Below the pieces are notes generated by a model. It searched no databases. It saw nothing but the letters and a program-made list of their open reading frames with translations, and was not told where the DNA came from. Of a DNA stretch of 64,000 nt, positions 36,637 to 45,157 are shown one piece after another; within the stretch, counting starts at the first letter, position 1; every line of letters starts with the position of its first letter. This DNA comes from Elymus sibiricus (Eukaryota; Streptophyta; Magnoliopsida; Poales; Poaceae), in assembly GCA_039707655.1 (NCBI GenBank), contig CM077676.1:81391395-81455394 (forward strand). Direction: 5' to 3'. A program made the translations under genes and the position numbers.

Positions 36637-39600
36637 GAAAGCGCGCTCGTCGAGTTTATCCATGAGAATCGGGACATCTTTGCATGGAAACCTTCTGACA
36701 TGCCGGGTGTACCGAGAAAACTCGCCGAGCACCGCCTTAATGTGGATCCTAAGTTCAAGCCTGTCAAACAGTATCTTCGTCGTTTCAATGAGGAGAGACG
36801 CAAGGCTATTGGGGAAGAGTTAGCCCGGCTTCTGGCAGCCGGGTTTATCATAGAGGTTTTACACCCGGAGTGGTTGGCTAACCCGGTGTTGGTTCTGAAG
36901 AAAAATGGAACTTGGCGTATGTGTATTGATTATACGGATCTTAACAAAGCTTGTCCAGCTGATCCATTTGCTCTCCCTCGCATTGACCAAATTATTGATG
37001 CTACAGCGGGGTGTCAGAGGTTATGTTTCCTGGATGCATACTCTGGTTATCATCAGATCAAGATGGCAGTGGAGGACCAAGAGAAGACGGCCTTCATTAC
37101 CCCTTTTGGCGCCTTCTGCTATGTTTCTATGCCTTTTGGGCTCAAGAGTGCCCAGGCGACTTACCAGCGTTGTGTGCAAAATTGCTTCCACGGGCAGATT
37201 GGTCGCAACGTGCATGCTTATGTGGATGATATTGTGGTCAAGTCAGCTAAGAAAGCAGCTTTACTGGAGGATCTCAAGGAAACCTTTGACAATCTCAGGA
37301 TTTATCAGATGAAGCTTAACCCAGATAAATGCGTTTTTGGTGTTCCTGCAGGAAAGCTCCTGGGTTTCATGGTTTCTGAGCGTGGAATTGAAGCTAACCC
37401 GGAGAAAATCAAGGCCATCACCTCTCTGGCCGAGCCTAAGTGTATCAATGATGTCCAGCGCTTGGCGGGTCGCGTGGTGGCTCTGAGTCGTTTCATAAGC
37501 CGCTTGGGGGAGAAAGCTATTCCTCTGTATCAGCTGTTGAAGAAAGCAGATGAGTTCAAATGGACGAAAGCCGCCGCGGAAGCTTTTGAGGCTTTAAAGA
37601 AGCAGCTGGCAGAGCCGCCCATACTGGCAGCTCCTGTCACCAAGGAATCAATGCTCCTGTATATTGCAGCAAATAACAAAGCTGTTAGTGTTGCAATGGT
37701 GGTGGAAAGAAAGGAGGCAAACCGGGAGTATCCTGTCCAGAGGCCGGTCTACTATGTTAGTGAGGTCCTGACTTTGTCCAAGCAGCGTTACCCACACTGG
37801 CAGAAGCTGGTTTTTGGAGTATTCATGGCAAGCCGGAAGCTGAGGCATTATTTTCTAGAGCATCCTATCACAGTGGTCTCTTCAGCTCCTTTGGGGGATA
37901 TAATTCATAACAGAGAGGCTACAGGTAGGATTGCAAAGTGGGCCATTGAACTTGGACCCCATGATATCAGATATGTACCTCGAACAGCTATAAAGTCTCA
38001 GGCTTTAGTGGACTTCATCAATGACTGGACAGAGCTTCAAGCCCCGGAGGAAAAGCCAGATAATACATATTGGACCATACATTTTGATGGGTCTAGGCAG
38101 CTGGAAGGCTCGGGGGCTGGAGTTATAATATCTTCCCCTCGAGGTGACAAGTTTTGCTATGTTTTACGGCTTATGTTTCCTTGCACTAACAACGCTGCGG
38201 AGTATGAGGCCCTTCTCCATGGGCTTCGGATTGCAAAGGAGATGAATCTCAGCCGGGTTAGGTGCCTGGGCGACTCTGATCTGGTGGCACAGCAAGTTTC
38301 AGGGACTTGGGATTCTAAAGACCCGCTCATGGCGGCTTACAGACAAGCTGTTACTAATGTGGCTGGTTGCTTCAAAGGTTATCAGGTGGATCACATTGAT
38401 CGGCGGCAGAACGAGGCGGCTGATGCCTTGTCACGACTTGGATCACAGCGAAAGCCGGTGCCTCCGAATTTTTTCCTGGATGTGCTCCATAACCCGTCAG
38501 TTAAGTTGCCAACGGAGGAGGACCTTGCTGTCCCAGACCCGGAGGCCCAGCTGGTGGCGGCTCTCCATGAGATCCCGGATTGGACTGTCCCATACTTGGA
38601 TTATCTGACTCGAGGCGTCCTGCCGGCTGATGAAATCGAAGCCCGTCTGATCGTGAGAAGGTCTAAATCTATGACCATTGTCAATGGCGAGTTACACCAC
38701 AGAAGTGCCACAGGCGTCTTTCAGCGCTGTGTATCACCTGATGAAGGCCGGAATATTCTCAATGAGATACACTCTGGTGACTGTAGTCATCATGCCGGCT
38801 CTAAGTCATTGGTGGCGAAGGCTTTCCGCCACGGTTTCTTTTGGCTCACAGCTCATGCTGATGCGAAGAATATAGTTAGGAAGTGTGACGGCTGTCAGAG
38901 GTTTGCCCGCCAATCTCATGTGCCGGCTCAGGAACTTCGGATGATCCCTGTCACATGGCCCTTTGCGGTCTGGGGGCTAGATATGGTGGGGCCTTTCAAA
39001 GCTTCTAGTGACAAAAAGACTCATCTCTTGGTGGCGGTTGACAAGTTTACCAAGTGGGTGGAGGCAGAGCCCATCAGTAATTTGGATGCAGAGACGGCTG
39101 TTAAGTTTGTCAAAAAGTTAATCTTCCGTTTCAGATACCCGCACAGCATCATTACTGACAACGGCACGAACCTTTCAAAAGGCGCCATGAAGCAGTTTTG
39201 TGATCAGGAGCATATCAGACTTGATGTGGCGGCTGTTGCGCACCCGCAATCTAATGGGCAAGCTGAACGCGCCAATCAGGAGATCCTTCGTGGTATAAAA
39301 CCCCGGCTTATGGTTCCTCTTCAGCGCACACCCGGCTGTTGGGTAGAAGAACTTCCCTCCGTCTTATGGAGCATACGAACAACTCCCAACAGATCGACGG
39401 GTTTCACGCCTTTCTTCATGGTTTATGGAGCAGAGGCCGTCTTACCGAGCGACATCCGCCACGACTCGCCCCGGGTCTTAGCATATGTTGAAGAGGACAA
39501 TGAGTTGGCTCGTCAAGACTCTCTGGATGCCTTGGAAGAGGAGCGGGACTTGGCAGCCGCCCGATCTGCTATCTACCAGCAGGACCCGCGTCGCTATCAT

Positions 39601-39840
39601 AGCCGTAGGATCAGAAGCCGGACTTTCCAGGAAGGGGACTTGGTGCTTCGTTTAATTCAAGACCAGTCAGGCATGCATAAGCTTTCGCCTCCCTGGGAAG
39701 GGCCCTTCGTTGTCAGCAAAAATCTTTATAACGGGTCTTATTATCTGATTGATCTTCGGCCTGGAAAGGAGTCTCGAACATCTGAAGAAGAGACCAGCAG
39801 GCCCTGGAACATAGCTCATCTAAGACCCTACTACACCTAG
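36637..39840 (+). CDS. pol: pol: RT, degenerate RH, second RH, integrase
   Basis: 1067 codons open after the amber codon (first ATG 36700; residues counted from there). RT spans about 20-245: LDAYSG with D112, and Y174-V-D-D177. A native gypsy RNase H (about 290-440) keeps the fold-like pattern (YYVSEVL, KLRHYFLEH) but lacks the usual acidic residues: IAANN, HWQKL and VVSSAPL stand where TDAS, TEKE and TDH are expected. A second RNase H (455-585) has the full set: D463 (HFDGS), E501 (AAEYEAL), D525 (GDSD), D575 (NEAADAL). Integrase: H691/H697-C729/C732 zinc finger, then D761, D820 and E856, with exactly 35 residues between the last two. The C-terminus has a GPY/F-like module (WEGPFVV) and no chromodomain. 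It copies the RNA genome and integrates the DNA. RT before IN means Ty3/gypsy; dual RH points to Tat. Confidence 0.94.
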   Translation, partial: ESALVEFIHENRDIFAWKPSDMPGVPRKLAEHRLNVDPKFKPVKQYLRRFNEERRKAIGEELARLLAAGFIIEVLHPEWLANPVLVLKKNGTWRMCIDYTDLNKACPADPFALPRIDQIIDATAGCQRLCFLDAYSGYHQIKMAVEDQEKTAFITPFGAFCYVSMPFGLKSAQATYQRCVQNCFHGQIGRNVHAYVDDIVVKSAKKAALLEDLKETFDNLRIYQMKLNPDKCVFGVPAGKLLGFMVSERGIEANPEKIKAITSLAEPKCINDVQRLAGRVVALSRFISRLGEKAIPLYQLLKKADEFKWTKAAAEAFEALKKQLAEPPILAAPVTKESMLLYIAANNKAVSVAMVVERKEANREYPVQRPVYYVSEVLTLSKQRYPHWQKLVFGVFMASRKLRHYFLEHPITVVSSAPLGDIIHNREATGRIAKWAIELGPHDIRYVPRTAIKSQALVDFINDWTELQAPEEKPDNTYWTIHFDGSRQLEGSGAGVIISSPRGDKFCYVLRLMFPCTNNAAEYEALLHGLRIAKEMNLSRVRCLGDSDLVAQQVSGTWDSKDPLMAAYRQAVTNVAGCFKGYQVDHIDRRQNEAADALSRLGSQRKPVPPNFFLDVLHNPSVKLPTEEDLAVPDPEAQLVAALHEIPDWTVPYLDYLTRGVLPADEIEARLIVRRSKSMTIVNGELHHRSATGVFQRCVSPDEGRNILNEIHSGDCSHHAGSKSLVAKAFRHGFFWLTAHADAKNIVRKCDGCQRFARQSHVPAQELRMIPVTWPFAVWGLDMVGPFKASSDKKTHLLVAVDKFTKWVEAEPISNLDAETAVKFVKKLIFRFRYPHSIITDNGTNLSKGAMKQFCDQEHIRLDVAAVAHPQSNGQAERANQEILRGIKPRLMVPLQRTPGCWVEELPSVLWSIRTTPNRSTGFTPFFMVYGAEAVLPSDIRHDSPRVLAYVEEDNELARQDSLDALEEERDLAAARSAIYQQDPRRYHSRRIRSRTFQEGDLVLRLIQDQSGMHKLSPPWEGPFVVSKNLYNGSYYLIDLRPGKESRTSEEETSRPWNIAHLRPYYT

Positions 39841-39895
39841 AGTTCCGGCTCTGGGGATCATGTACATACCTCTCATGTATATATTATCAATAATG

Positions 39896-39901
39896 AATAA
39901 A
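39896..39901 (+). promoter_or_regulatory. Possible polyadenylation signal after pol
   Basis: AATAAA, 55 bp after the pol stop and preceded by an A+T-rich, TGTA-containing stretch, which resembles plant near-upstream elements. It could end a shorter transcript that excludes the 3' region. Six-base matches are common, so the call is weak. Confidence 0.35.
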
Positions 39902-39989
39902 AGCTGGAGGCTCTGAAACTCGGGGTATCTGTCGTTTTCCATCCATCATATCGAGGACCCTGCACTTAGTCGAATAAAAAAGACTCATA

Positions 39990-40600
39990 TGGGTTGTGCT
40001 TACTGGTAATTCAGAAGCCTTCACCATCTTGGGACCTTCCACCCTATGGGCCGAACTTACTGGTAGTCCAGAAGTCGCCACCATATTGGGTTAAAATCCT
40101 AATAAACGGGTCGTGTTACTGGTAATCCAGAACCTTCATCCGTGTACAGGCACCCAATAAGCGGGTCGCGTTACTGGTAATCCAGAACCTTCATCCGTGT
40201 ACGGGCTTAAAAGACTCAGATGGGATGATGCTTACTGGTAATCCAGAAGCCTTCACCATCCTGGGACCTTCAACCCTTATGAGGCTGAACTTACTGGTAA
40301 TCCAGAAGTCGCCATATTGGGTTAAAGTCCTAATAAGCGGGTCGTGTTACTGGTAATCCAGAACCTTCATCCGTGTACAGGCACCTAATAAACGGGTCGC
40401 GTTACTGGTAATCCAGAACCTTCATCCGTGTACGGGGGAAAAAACTTAGATGTGACGATGCTACTGGTAATCCAGAAGCCTTCACCATCTTAAAATCAAT
40501 AACCTTATGGGCCGAACTTCATGGAAGTCGCCACCATACGGGAAGAAAAGAACTGGTTTGGTTGGGGTTATTGGTAATCCAAGAGCCGCCATCATACTGG
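39990..40600. repeat. Tandem repeat of ~58-bp units in a ~232-bp higher-order unit
   Basis: The core 'tactggtaatccagaa' starts at 40001, 40058, 40117, 40172, 40233, 40292, 40348, 40403 and 40462, with a degenerate copy near 40569. Spacing is 55-61 bp. Four unit types repeat in order: A (gccttcaccatc), B (gtcgccaccatattggg), C (ccttcatccgtgtacagg), D (ccttcatccgtgtacggg). The A-to-A, B-to-B, C-to-C and D-to-D distances are 231-234 bp, so two complete four-unit sets are followed by a third A. The block is non-coding and lies just downstream of pol. Its function is unknown. Confidence 0.9.
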
Positions 40601-41110
40601 GGGCTTTCGCATCCTTTCTTACGTCTTTACAAGTTTGACAAAACTTTCTTGAGATTTATTGCCTTTGCGAGTCTTACGATTTTTATGAACTGTTCTAAAA
40701 AGTTCGTATTTGGCCAAGAGCCGCCAGTTTATTGCGCTGTTTACAGCATGTTTATGCAAGTTTGCTGGTTATAAGCCGCCATGACTAATTAGTTTTTGGT
40801 TAAATACTTGTTTCAAATGATGCATACCTCTTATCAAAGTATTATGATTATCTTGATATTTGGCTAAGAGCCGCCAGCGTCCACGAAGGATTCAATTTCT
40901 TTCAGAAGCAGCCAGAGTAATTTTTTATAAGGAAGCTTCATGCCAAGGTATTAGGCTTGCTTCCCAAGGAAGCCAGTGTGCATTTAAAAGCAAGAGGCCA
41001 AGATCTTTCTAAAGTCTATTACAAAAGGCCACTAGAGGGAATTTCAGAATCATGGTTCAGATCATATATTACAAGAGGTTCGGTAGCTGGCGACTTTCGA
41101 GGTTCCAGCT
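40601..41110. other. Non-coding 3' region with dispersed GCCGCCA motifs
   Basis: No convincing ORF. The short motif 'aagagccgcca' recurs near 40582, 40716 and 40866, with 'taagccgccatga' near 40771. These look like eroded relatives of the tandem repeat upstream. The 3' end of the antisense transcript should fall here, but I see no clear signal for it. Confidence 0.5.
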
Positions 41111-41815
41111 TTACTCCTGGGTCTTGTCGCCTCCGGCTCGGTCCGCGTCTGCTGAAGGATTTATCTGGTCATGATCAGCATCCCAGTCAACGTCGGCAAA
41201 AGCCTCGAAGATCTCTTCAGCATCTATAAGGTTTGAAGAGTCAATAGCAGGAGCGAATTCGTCCTTACGGCCTTTAGGAGATAATGTGAGAGGCGGCAGA
41301 GGGTCGAGTTTTTCCTTCTTTCCATCTTCGCCATAAGACGGTTGAACTCTTGCAAGCTTCATTTCTTTCACCAACAGACTTGCGGGGATGAAAGTTTCTT
41401 TCCTCAGAGCGTTGTAAGTCGCCTGATCGATCTTTTTCCCTTTATAAGTTTCGGGAAAGCCGCCAACAAGAGTCTGCAGCTCCAAGTCCTCATAATGAGC
41501 TTTTGCGCGGGCCATAGTGTGCATCGTGGCGATACGGGCGCTGGATTCCTTCACAAACTTCAGTTGAGCAGGAAGAGTTGACAAGGCCTCCAGAACTCCC
41601 TTTATGGCGGAAGGTTTTTCCTTCCCATAAAAAGCAGCATGGATTGCGCGACGGCTTCAAGTATAAAGTTGCTCGAGGAAAGAATAAGCTGCTTTGAGCT
41701 GTGTGGCTGGATCCTTTTCCAGCTTATTGCTTCTGGGACCTGCAAAGAAAACGTCAGAATTTAAAAATTATTTAGGAGACTTGTGTAAAAGGCTTCAGGA
41801 AATCTGGCGGCTTAC

Positions 41816-42092
41816 CGAAGATTGCATGGCTCATTTGACGGATGTGAAGTTTAAGGCCGCTGAGCTCTGCAGAGATAGGCAGAAGGCGTTTTTCAGCTTC
41901 TTCGGCACGTTGAACAAGAAGCTGTTTCTCTTTCGCATGTTTAGAGGTCAGGGTGACCAACTTGGCGGCTGCCTCAGACGCAGCCTTTTCTAAGGATGTA
42001 ACCCGCTCTTCTGCGGCGGCTCTCATTTCCTGTTCAGATTTCAGTTTCCTCTGAGAGTCGGCCAGCTGGGTCTCTAATGAAGACAATTGAGC
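41816..42092 (-). pseudogene. Antisense gene exon 5: coiled-coil segment
   Basis: 277 nt encoding about 92 residues with continuous heptad character (for example LETQLADSQRKLKSEQEM, then EERVTSLEKAASEAAAKL), rich in Ala, Glu, Lys and Leu, with no helix breaker until its end. It suggests self-association. Acceptor 'tttctttcag' and donor GTAAGCCG bound it. The phase (one leftover base) matches exon 6. Confidence 0.7.
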
Positions 42093-42450
42093 CTGAAAGA
42101 AAAAGGAAGGATCAAAATTACTTATGCAGATAAAGTTCCATACCGATTACAAGTAATCCACATGGCACTTGGGGGCTAATGCAAACCCGAAGTTTTTACA
42201 AAGAAATTTTTTCTGAAACCCATGAGGTTCTTTTAACTACATGTGGTTCTTTGCTCTATTTAAAACGCATGTGGTTCTTTGCTTTAAGACCTGGCTGTTT
42301 CAATAAGACAGCCGGTTCTTGGGGACTACATGTGTACATTTATGCATTTTTAAAATATAAATTGGTAAACCTCCATAAAACTATGAAATCAGTAATATGC
42401 AGGTTTGGGCGACTAATAAGGATTATGAATAAAAATGATGTTTATCTCAC
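42093..42450 (-). other. Intron 4 of the antisense gene, with a PPT-like sequence
   Basis: A 358-bp, A+T-rich intron with GTGAGATA donor and CTTTCAG acceptor. On the plus strand it holds 'cttgggggctaatg' (42168-42181), similar to the purine tract and LTR start at 45149-45159, and a repeated 'catgtggttctttgct' (near 42239 and 42269). No coding potential is seen. Confidence 0.55.
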
Positions 42451-43693
42451 CTTTGGTTTATTAGCCAAGGTTTTGGCGATCTCCTGACTCTCAAATAATC
42501 GAGTCTGAAGAGCTTCATGAAGGCCATCTAAATCAGCATTATCTAAGGAGGAGAGGTTTAACTTGTCTTTCCCTTGAGAAGACATGGCTTCAAGGGAAGA
42601 TTTTCCCAAAGCCGCCGGCGAGTCTACGGCGGTGGCAATAGCAGCAGCAACAGTACCCTCCTCAATATTGTGCGAGGGCGGAATAACAGCGGCTTCTGAA
42701 AGTCGCACTTCCTGAATCGGTGAAGATATCGTTGCATCCGGCTGTTGGTCGATGTTATCAGCCGGTGCTTCCATCTCTGGCTCTAAAGATACCTGAGTTT
42801 CTGGAGGGTCATTGGTTATTTCTTCAGAGTCCTTGGCTGGGTCTCCGGAGCCCGCCGGAGGTGAAGAGGAAGTTGAGGGCTTCAGTCTCTTGGAGGTAAC
42901 TCTGCATATTTATTGAGATTTTAAATAAACTGATAGCTTTGAGATCACACAAGGGTGTGATAATAAGAGCGATCATAATCTTACCCTGGTTTGATAACGA
43001 AATCCTCTGGCGACTCTGAGGCGTCATCAGAGGAAGATGAAACCTGATAGTCCGAATCAGAGGGATTAAGCGGATGTTTAAACAAACCAGCTTTAGGGAG
43101 CAGAGGTGGTGGATGGAGAAGCACCTCACGCGGGCGGTTATGAGAGTCGCTTTTATTAACGACAGAACCGCTGGCGCCAGTGTTAGAGCCGCCACAATCA
43201 GATTGGAGAAAGGCGGCATGCTGAATTGTTTTTAATGAATAGTTGAGATCCAGGCGAGCAAAAGGATGTGAGAAAGGATATTTCCTCACAGTAATTCTGG
43301 GTTTCCTAGAAAAATGATTGTTGAACGGAGTGGAAGTTACCTCAGTTTCTCCCTGTTCGTCTTCTTCTTCTTCACCCTGGAAGGTGTCAAGGTAAAATTA
43401 TTAAGCATAAGCCGCAAATGAAAAGGAAAAAGGTGGGTGTAAATTATGAACTTGCCGATGTTTCATCTTTGGAGGATTCTAAGACAGCAGGATCCGCGTC
43501 CAAAGGGTTGATGGTCTCCTTCTTTTTCTTTCCTCCTCGAGAGCCGGCCTGTTTGCCCGGCTTCTGGCCTTTGGGTTCTTTTTCTTTCACCTGTGGCCGA
43601 GCTTCCCAAAAGGGATCATCATCCTGAAAGTCACAAGGGGTAAGCCTCAAGAATGTAAACAATAAAACAGAAGCCTAAAGGAGATTTGCTTAC

Positions 43694-44425
43694 AGCCGGT
43701 GGTGGATTGGCTTCAGTGAAGGGCTTCAGAGAAAACTCGCCAGTATAGTCGCCGGGTAAGTTGACGATTATCCTCATCTGTTTCACCACATCTGACACAG
43801 GAGCAGGCGTATTATTATACCTCTGAGGATCTTCTAAACCGGAGTATGCATACATCAGCCGGTCTCGAAGGCTCTATGGCTGGATCCTCCAGGAAAGCCA
43901 GCAAAGGATCAAGTCAGCTCCTGTAAGACCATTGGCCATCAAAGCGGCTATCTTGTCCATCAGAGGCTGAAGCTGGATCCGTTCTGTTTCTGTGGGCCTG
44001 GGAGGATATTCTTTTTTATGATCCAGGCGGTCAGGTCTAAAACCCGGCAATGGGTGTTGCCCTTCAGGCACCTTGGTCTTCACGTAAAACCAAGTCTCCG
44101 GCATGCCCTTTGGGTGGCTCAAGAGCTCAGCACTAGGAAAATAAGTAAACCGCCGTCTCTGAAAGGATATGCCGCCAAGCTCTTGATGGCGGCCTCCGGC
44201 GACTTCAGTTTGCTTGTTCACATAGAATAAATTTCGGAATAACAAGATCGTTGGCTCTATCCGGAGATAAGCTTCACAAACTACTACGAAAGAGCTTATA
44301 TTAACAATAGAGTTGGAGCCAAGGTCTTGAGGATGCAGACCATAGAAGTGTAAAAGGTCTACGAGTGAAGGATGTTCAGCACAAGTGAAAATTTCGCTAA
44401 GTGTGTAACAACAGATTTCTGCCAA
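43694..44425 (-). pseudogene. Antisense gene exon 1: conserved Transposase_28-like domain, with nonsense codon
   Basis: The protein reads through LLHFYGLHPQDLGSNSIVN, SFVVVCEAYLRIEP, SAELLSHPKGMPETWFYVK and MYAYSGLEDPQRY. This matches my memory of the 'FFGLQPHHLPANAI / SSFVTFCEAYLG' signature of the putative gypsy-type transposon domain. There is no ATG at the open-frame start, and a TGA lies about 24 nt upstream. The neighbouring frame upstream reads DPKNLPRWQKSVVTHL, which looks like the usual N-terminal W-x-x-S-x-V-T segment, so a frame-changing deletion near 44390-44430 is likely. TAG at 43874-43876 interrupts the frame between WRIQP and MYAYSG. Confidence 0.7.
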
Positions 44426-44871
44426 CGCGGTAAATTTTTTGGATCAAACAGCTCTATAAAATAAGGAAAAAAGCAGTTCTTGCTACAGTTTGTTAAGCCG
44501 CGGCAGGTTTTTACAGATGGGGTTTCTCAGATCTATCTTGATACAAGATTTAATTCCTGATCATTGGAGGGATAGCAACGGCGCCATTTCCATGATGTAA
44601 GAGTACCAAGGTGCAGCCGGCGATAGTAGCCGCGGAGAGGCCGAGGCGGAGCTCGAGCCCGACAATGGCGGAACCCTAAGAAGGGTGAGAAGAACTGGGA
44701 ATACCTGGATCGGATGGCCGCGCGGCGCGGTTGCAGAGAGGTGACGGCGGTGCGTCGGGACTGTTTCTCCTTCCGATGGCCGGCGAGCTCGAAGGTGTGT
44801 CGCGAGGAGGCGTAAGCTCGGGCGGCAGGAGGAAGAACATGGAGAAAATGAGGAAAAGGACCTGAAAAGGG
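44426..44871 (-). other. Leader region of the antisense gene
   Basis: Between the minus-strand TATA and the conserved domain. It is G+C rich at 44590-44840, with an ATG at 44840 opening about 45 codons to a possible donor near 44704, and another ATG at 44594 (MEMAPLLSLQ, then stop). Neither connects cleanly to exon 1, so I leave the start unassigned. Confidence 0.4.
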
Positions 44872-44879
44872 TATTTATA
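44872..44879 (-). promoter_or_regulatory. TATA box for the antisense gene
   Basis: Reads TATAAATA on the minus strand. It lies about 450 bp upstream of the conserved coding region, followed by a C/T-rich leader. Two bZIP-type palindromes lie 100-140 bp further upstream. The 5' leader may contain an intron (possible donor AG/GTATTC at about 44704), but I could not place its acceptor. Confidence 0.55.
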
Positions 44880-44976
44880 AGGGGGCAAGACACCGAAGGG
44901 TCGGGGCGAGATTTAAGGATCTACAGTAATCCGACGCCCCGATTTTCGCGCCTAATGAATTCATTTCAGATATTGG

Positions 44977-45018
44977 TGATGTCATGGAAAGATTCGTTCT
45001 GGAGATTCGGTGACGTCA
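44977..45018 (-). promoter_or_regulatory. Two bZIP-type (TGACGTCA) sites upstream of the antisense TATA
   Basis: TGACGTCA (45011-45018) is a perfect palindrome and TGATGTCA (44977-44984) a one-base variant. Paired TGACG motifs are the recognised target of plant TGA-class bZIP factors (as-1 type). They lie 98-139 bp from the minus-strand TATA box. They could serve the antisense promoter or act as an enhancer near the 3' LTR. Confidence 0.45.
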
Positions 45019-45148
45019 CAAGAAGAGCAGGACTGAAGGAAAGGCAGTTGAAATATTCACAAGACGCGGGTTCTGCTGAAGACTCGCCAAAATATCAAGG
45101 TTAAGTTTGAAAAGGACGAGGTTGTCTGGAACCAGTTCAAGCCAACCT

Positions 45149-45157
45149 GAGGGCTAA
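45149..45157 (+). promoter_or_regulatory. Polypurine tract (weak) before the 3' LTR
   Basis: 'gagggctaa' directly precedes the TG of the 3' LTR. It is where plus-strand priming is expected, but it is short and broken by 'ct'. Related plant elements, from memory, carry a longer run of G here. Confidence 0.5.

Larger units (their letters stand above)
41111..44425 (-). pseudogene. Spliced antisense gene, putative gypsy-type transposon (Transposase_28-like) family
   Basis: Six exons on the minus strand join in consistent phase: (1) 44425 or upstream to 43694, (2) 43623-43456, (3) 43376-42985, (4) 42901-42451, (5) 42092-41816, (6) 41739-41111, ending at TAA. Introns 1, 3, 4 and 5 have GT-AG borders (ctGTAAGC, GTAAGATT, GTGAGATA, GTAAGCCG); intron 2 fits only as GC-AG (GCAAGT). 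Together about 880 codons. Exon 1 encodes the conserved domain, exons 3-4 an acidic, Ser/Pro-rich middle, exon 5 a coiled coil, and exon 6 a helical region plus an acidic tail. Proteins of this family are encoded antisense in Tat-type and related plant retroelements; their role is unknown. Two in-frame stops (TAG 43874-43876, TGA 41657-41659) and an unresolved 5' end make this copy a pseudogene. Confidence 0.75.

Noticed and set aside
36247..36732. 161-codon minus-strand ORF over the protease region
   Set aside because: Lies opposite the protease and RT start in the sense frame; composition is that of a complementary shadow.
36700..39840. Chromodomain at the integrase C-terminus
   Set aside because: The sequence after the GPY/F-like module ends within about 45 residues and shows no aromatic-cage pattern.
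40562..42487. Plus-strand ORFs of 70-102 codons in the 3' region
   Set aside because: They lie over the repeat flanks, antisense exons or introns, with no recognisable protein features.
43308..43340. An extra intron in antisense exon 3 (GTAACT ... TTCTAG)
   Set aside because: It would be only 30-odd bases long, and the frame is open straight through it; splicing would change phase and introduce a stop.
44561..44893. 110-codon minus ORF as the start of the antisense gene
   Set aside because: Its start lies upstream of the minus-strand TATA box and its frame does not join the conserved exon. Only parts of the region may be leader.
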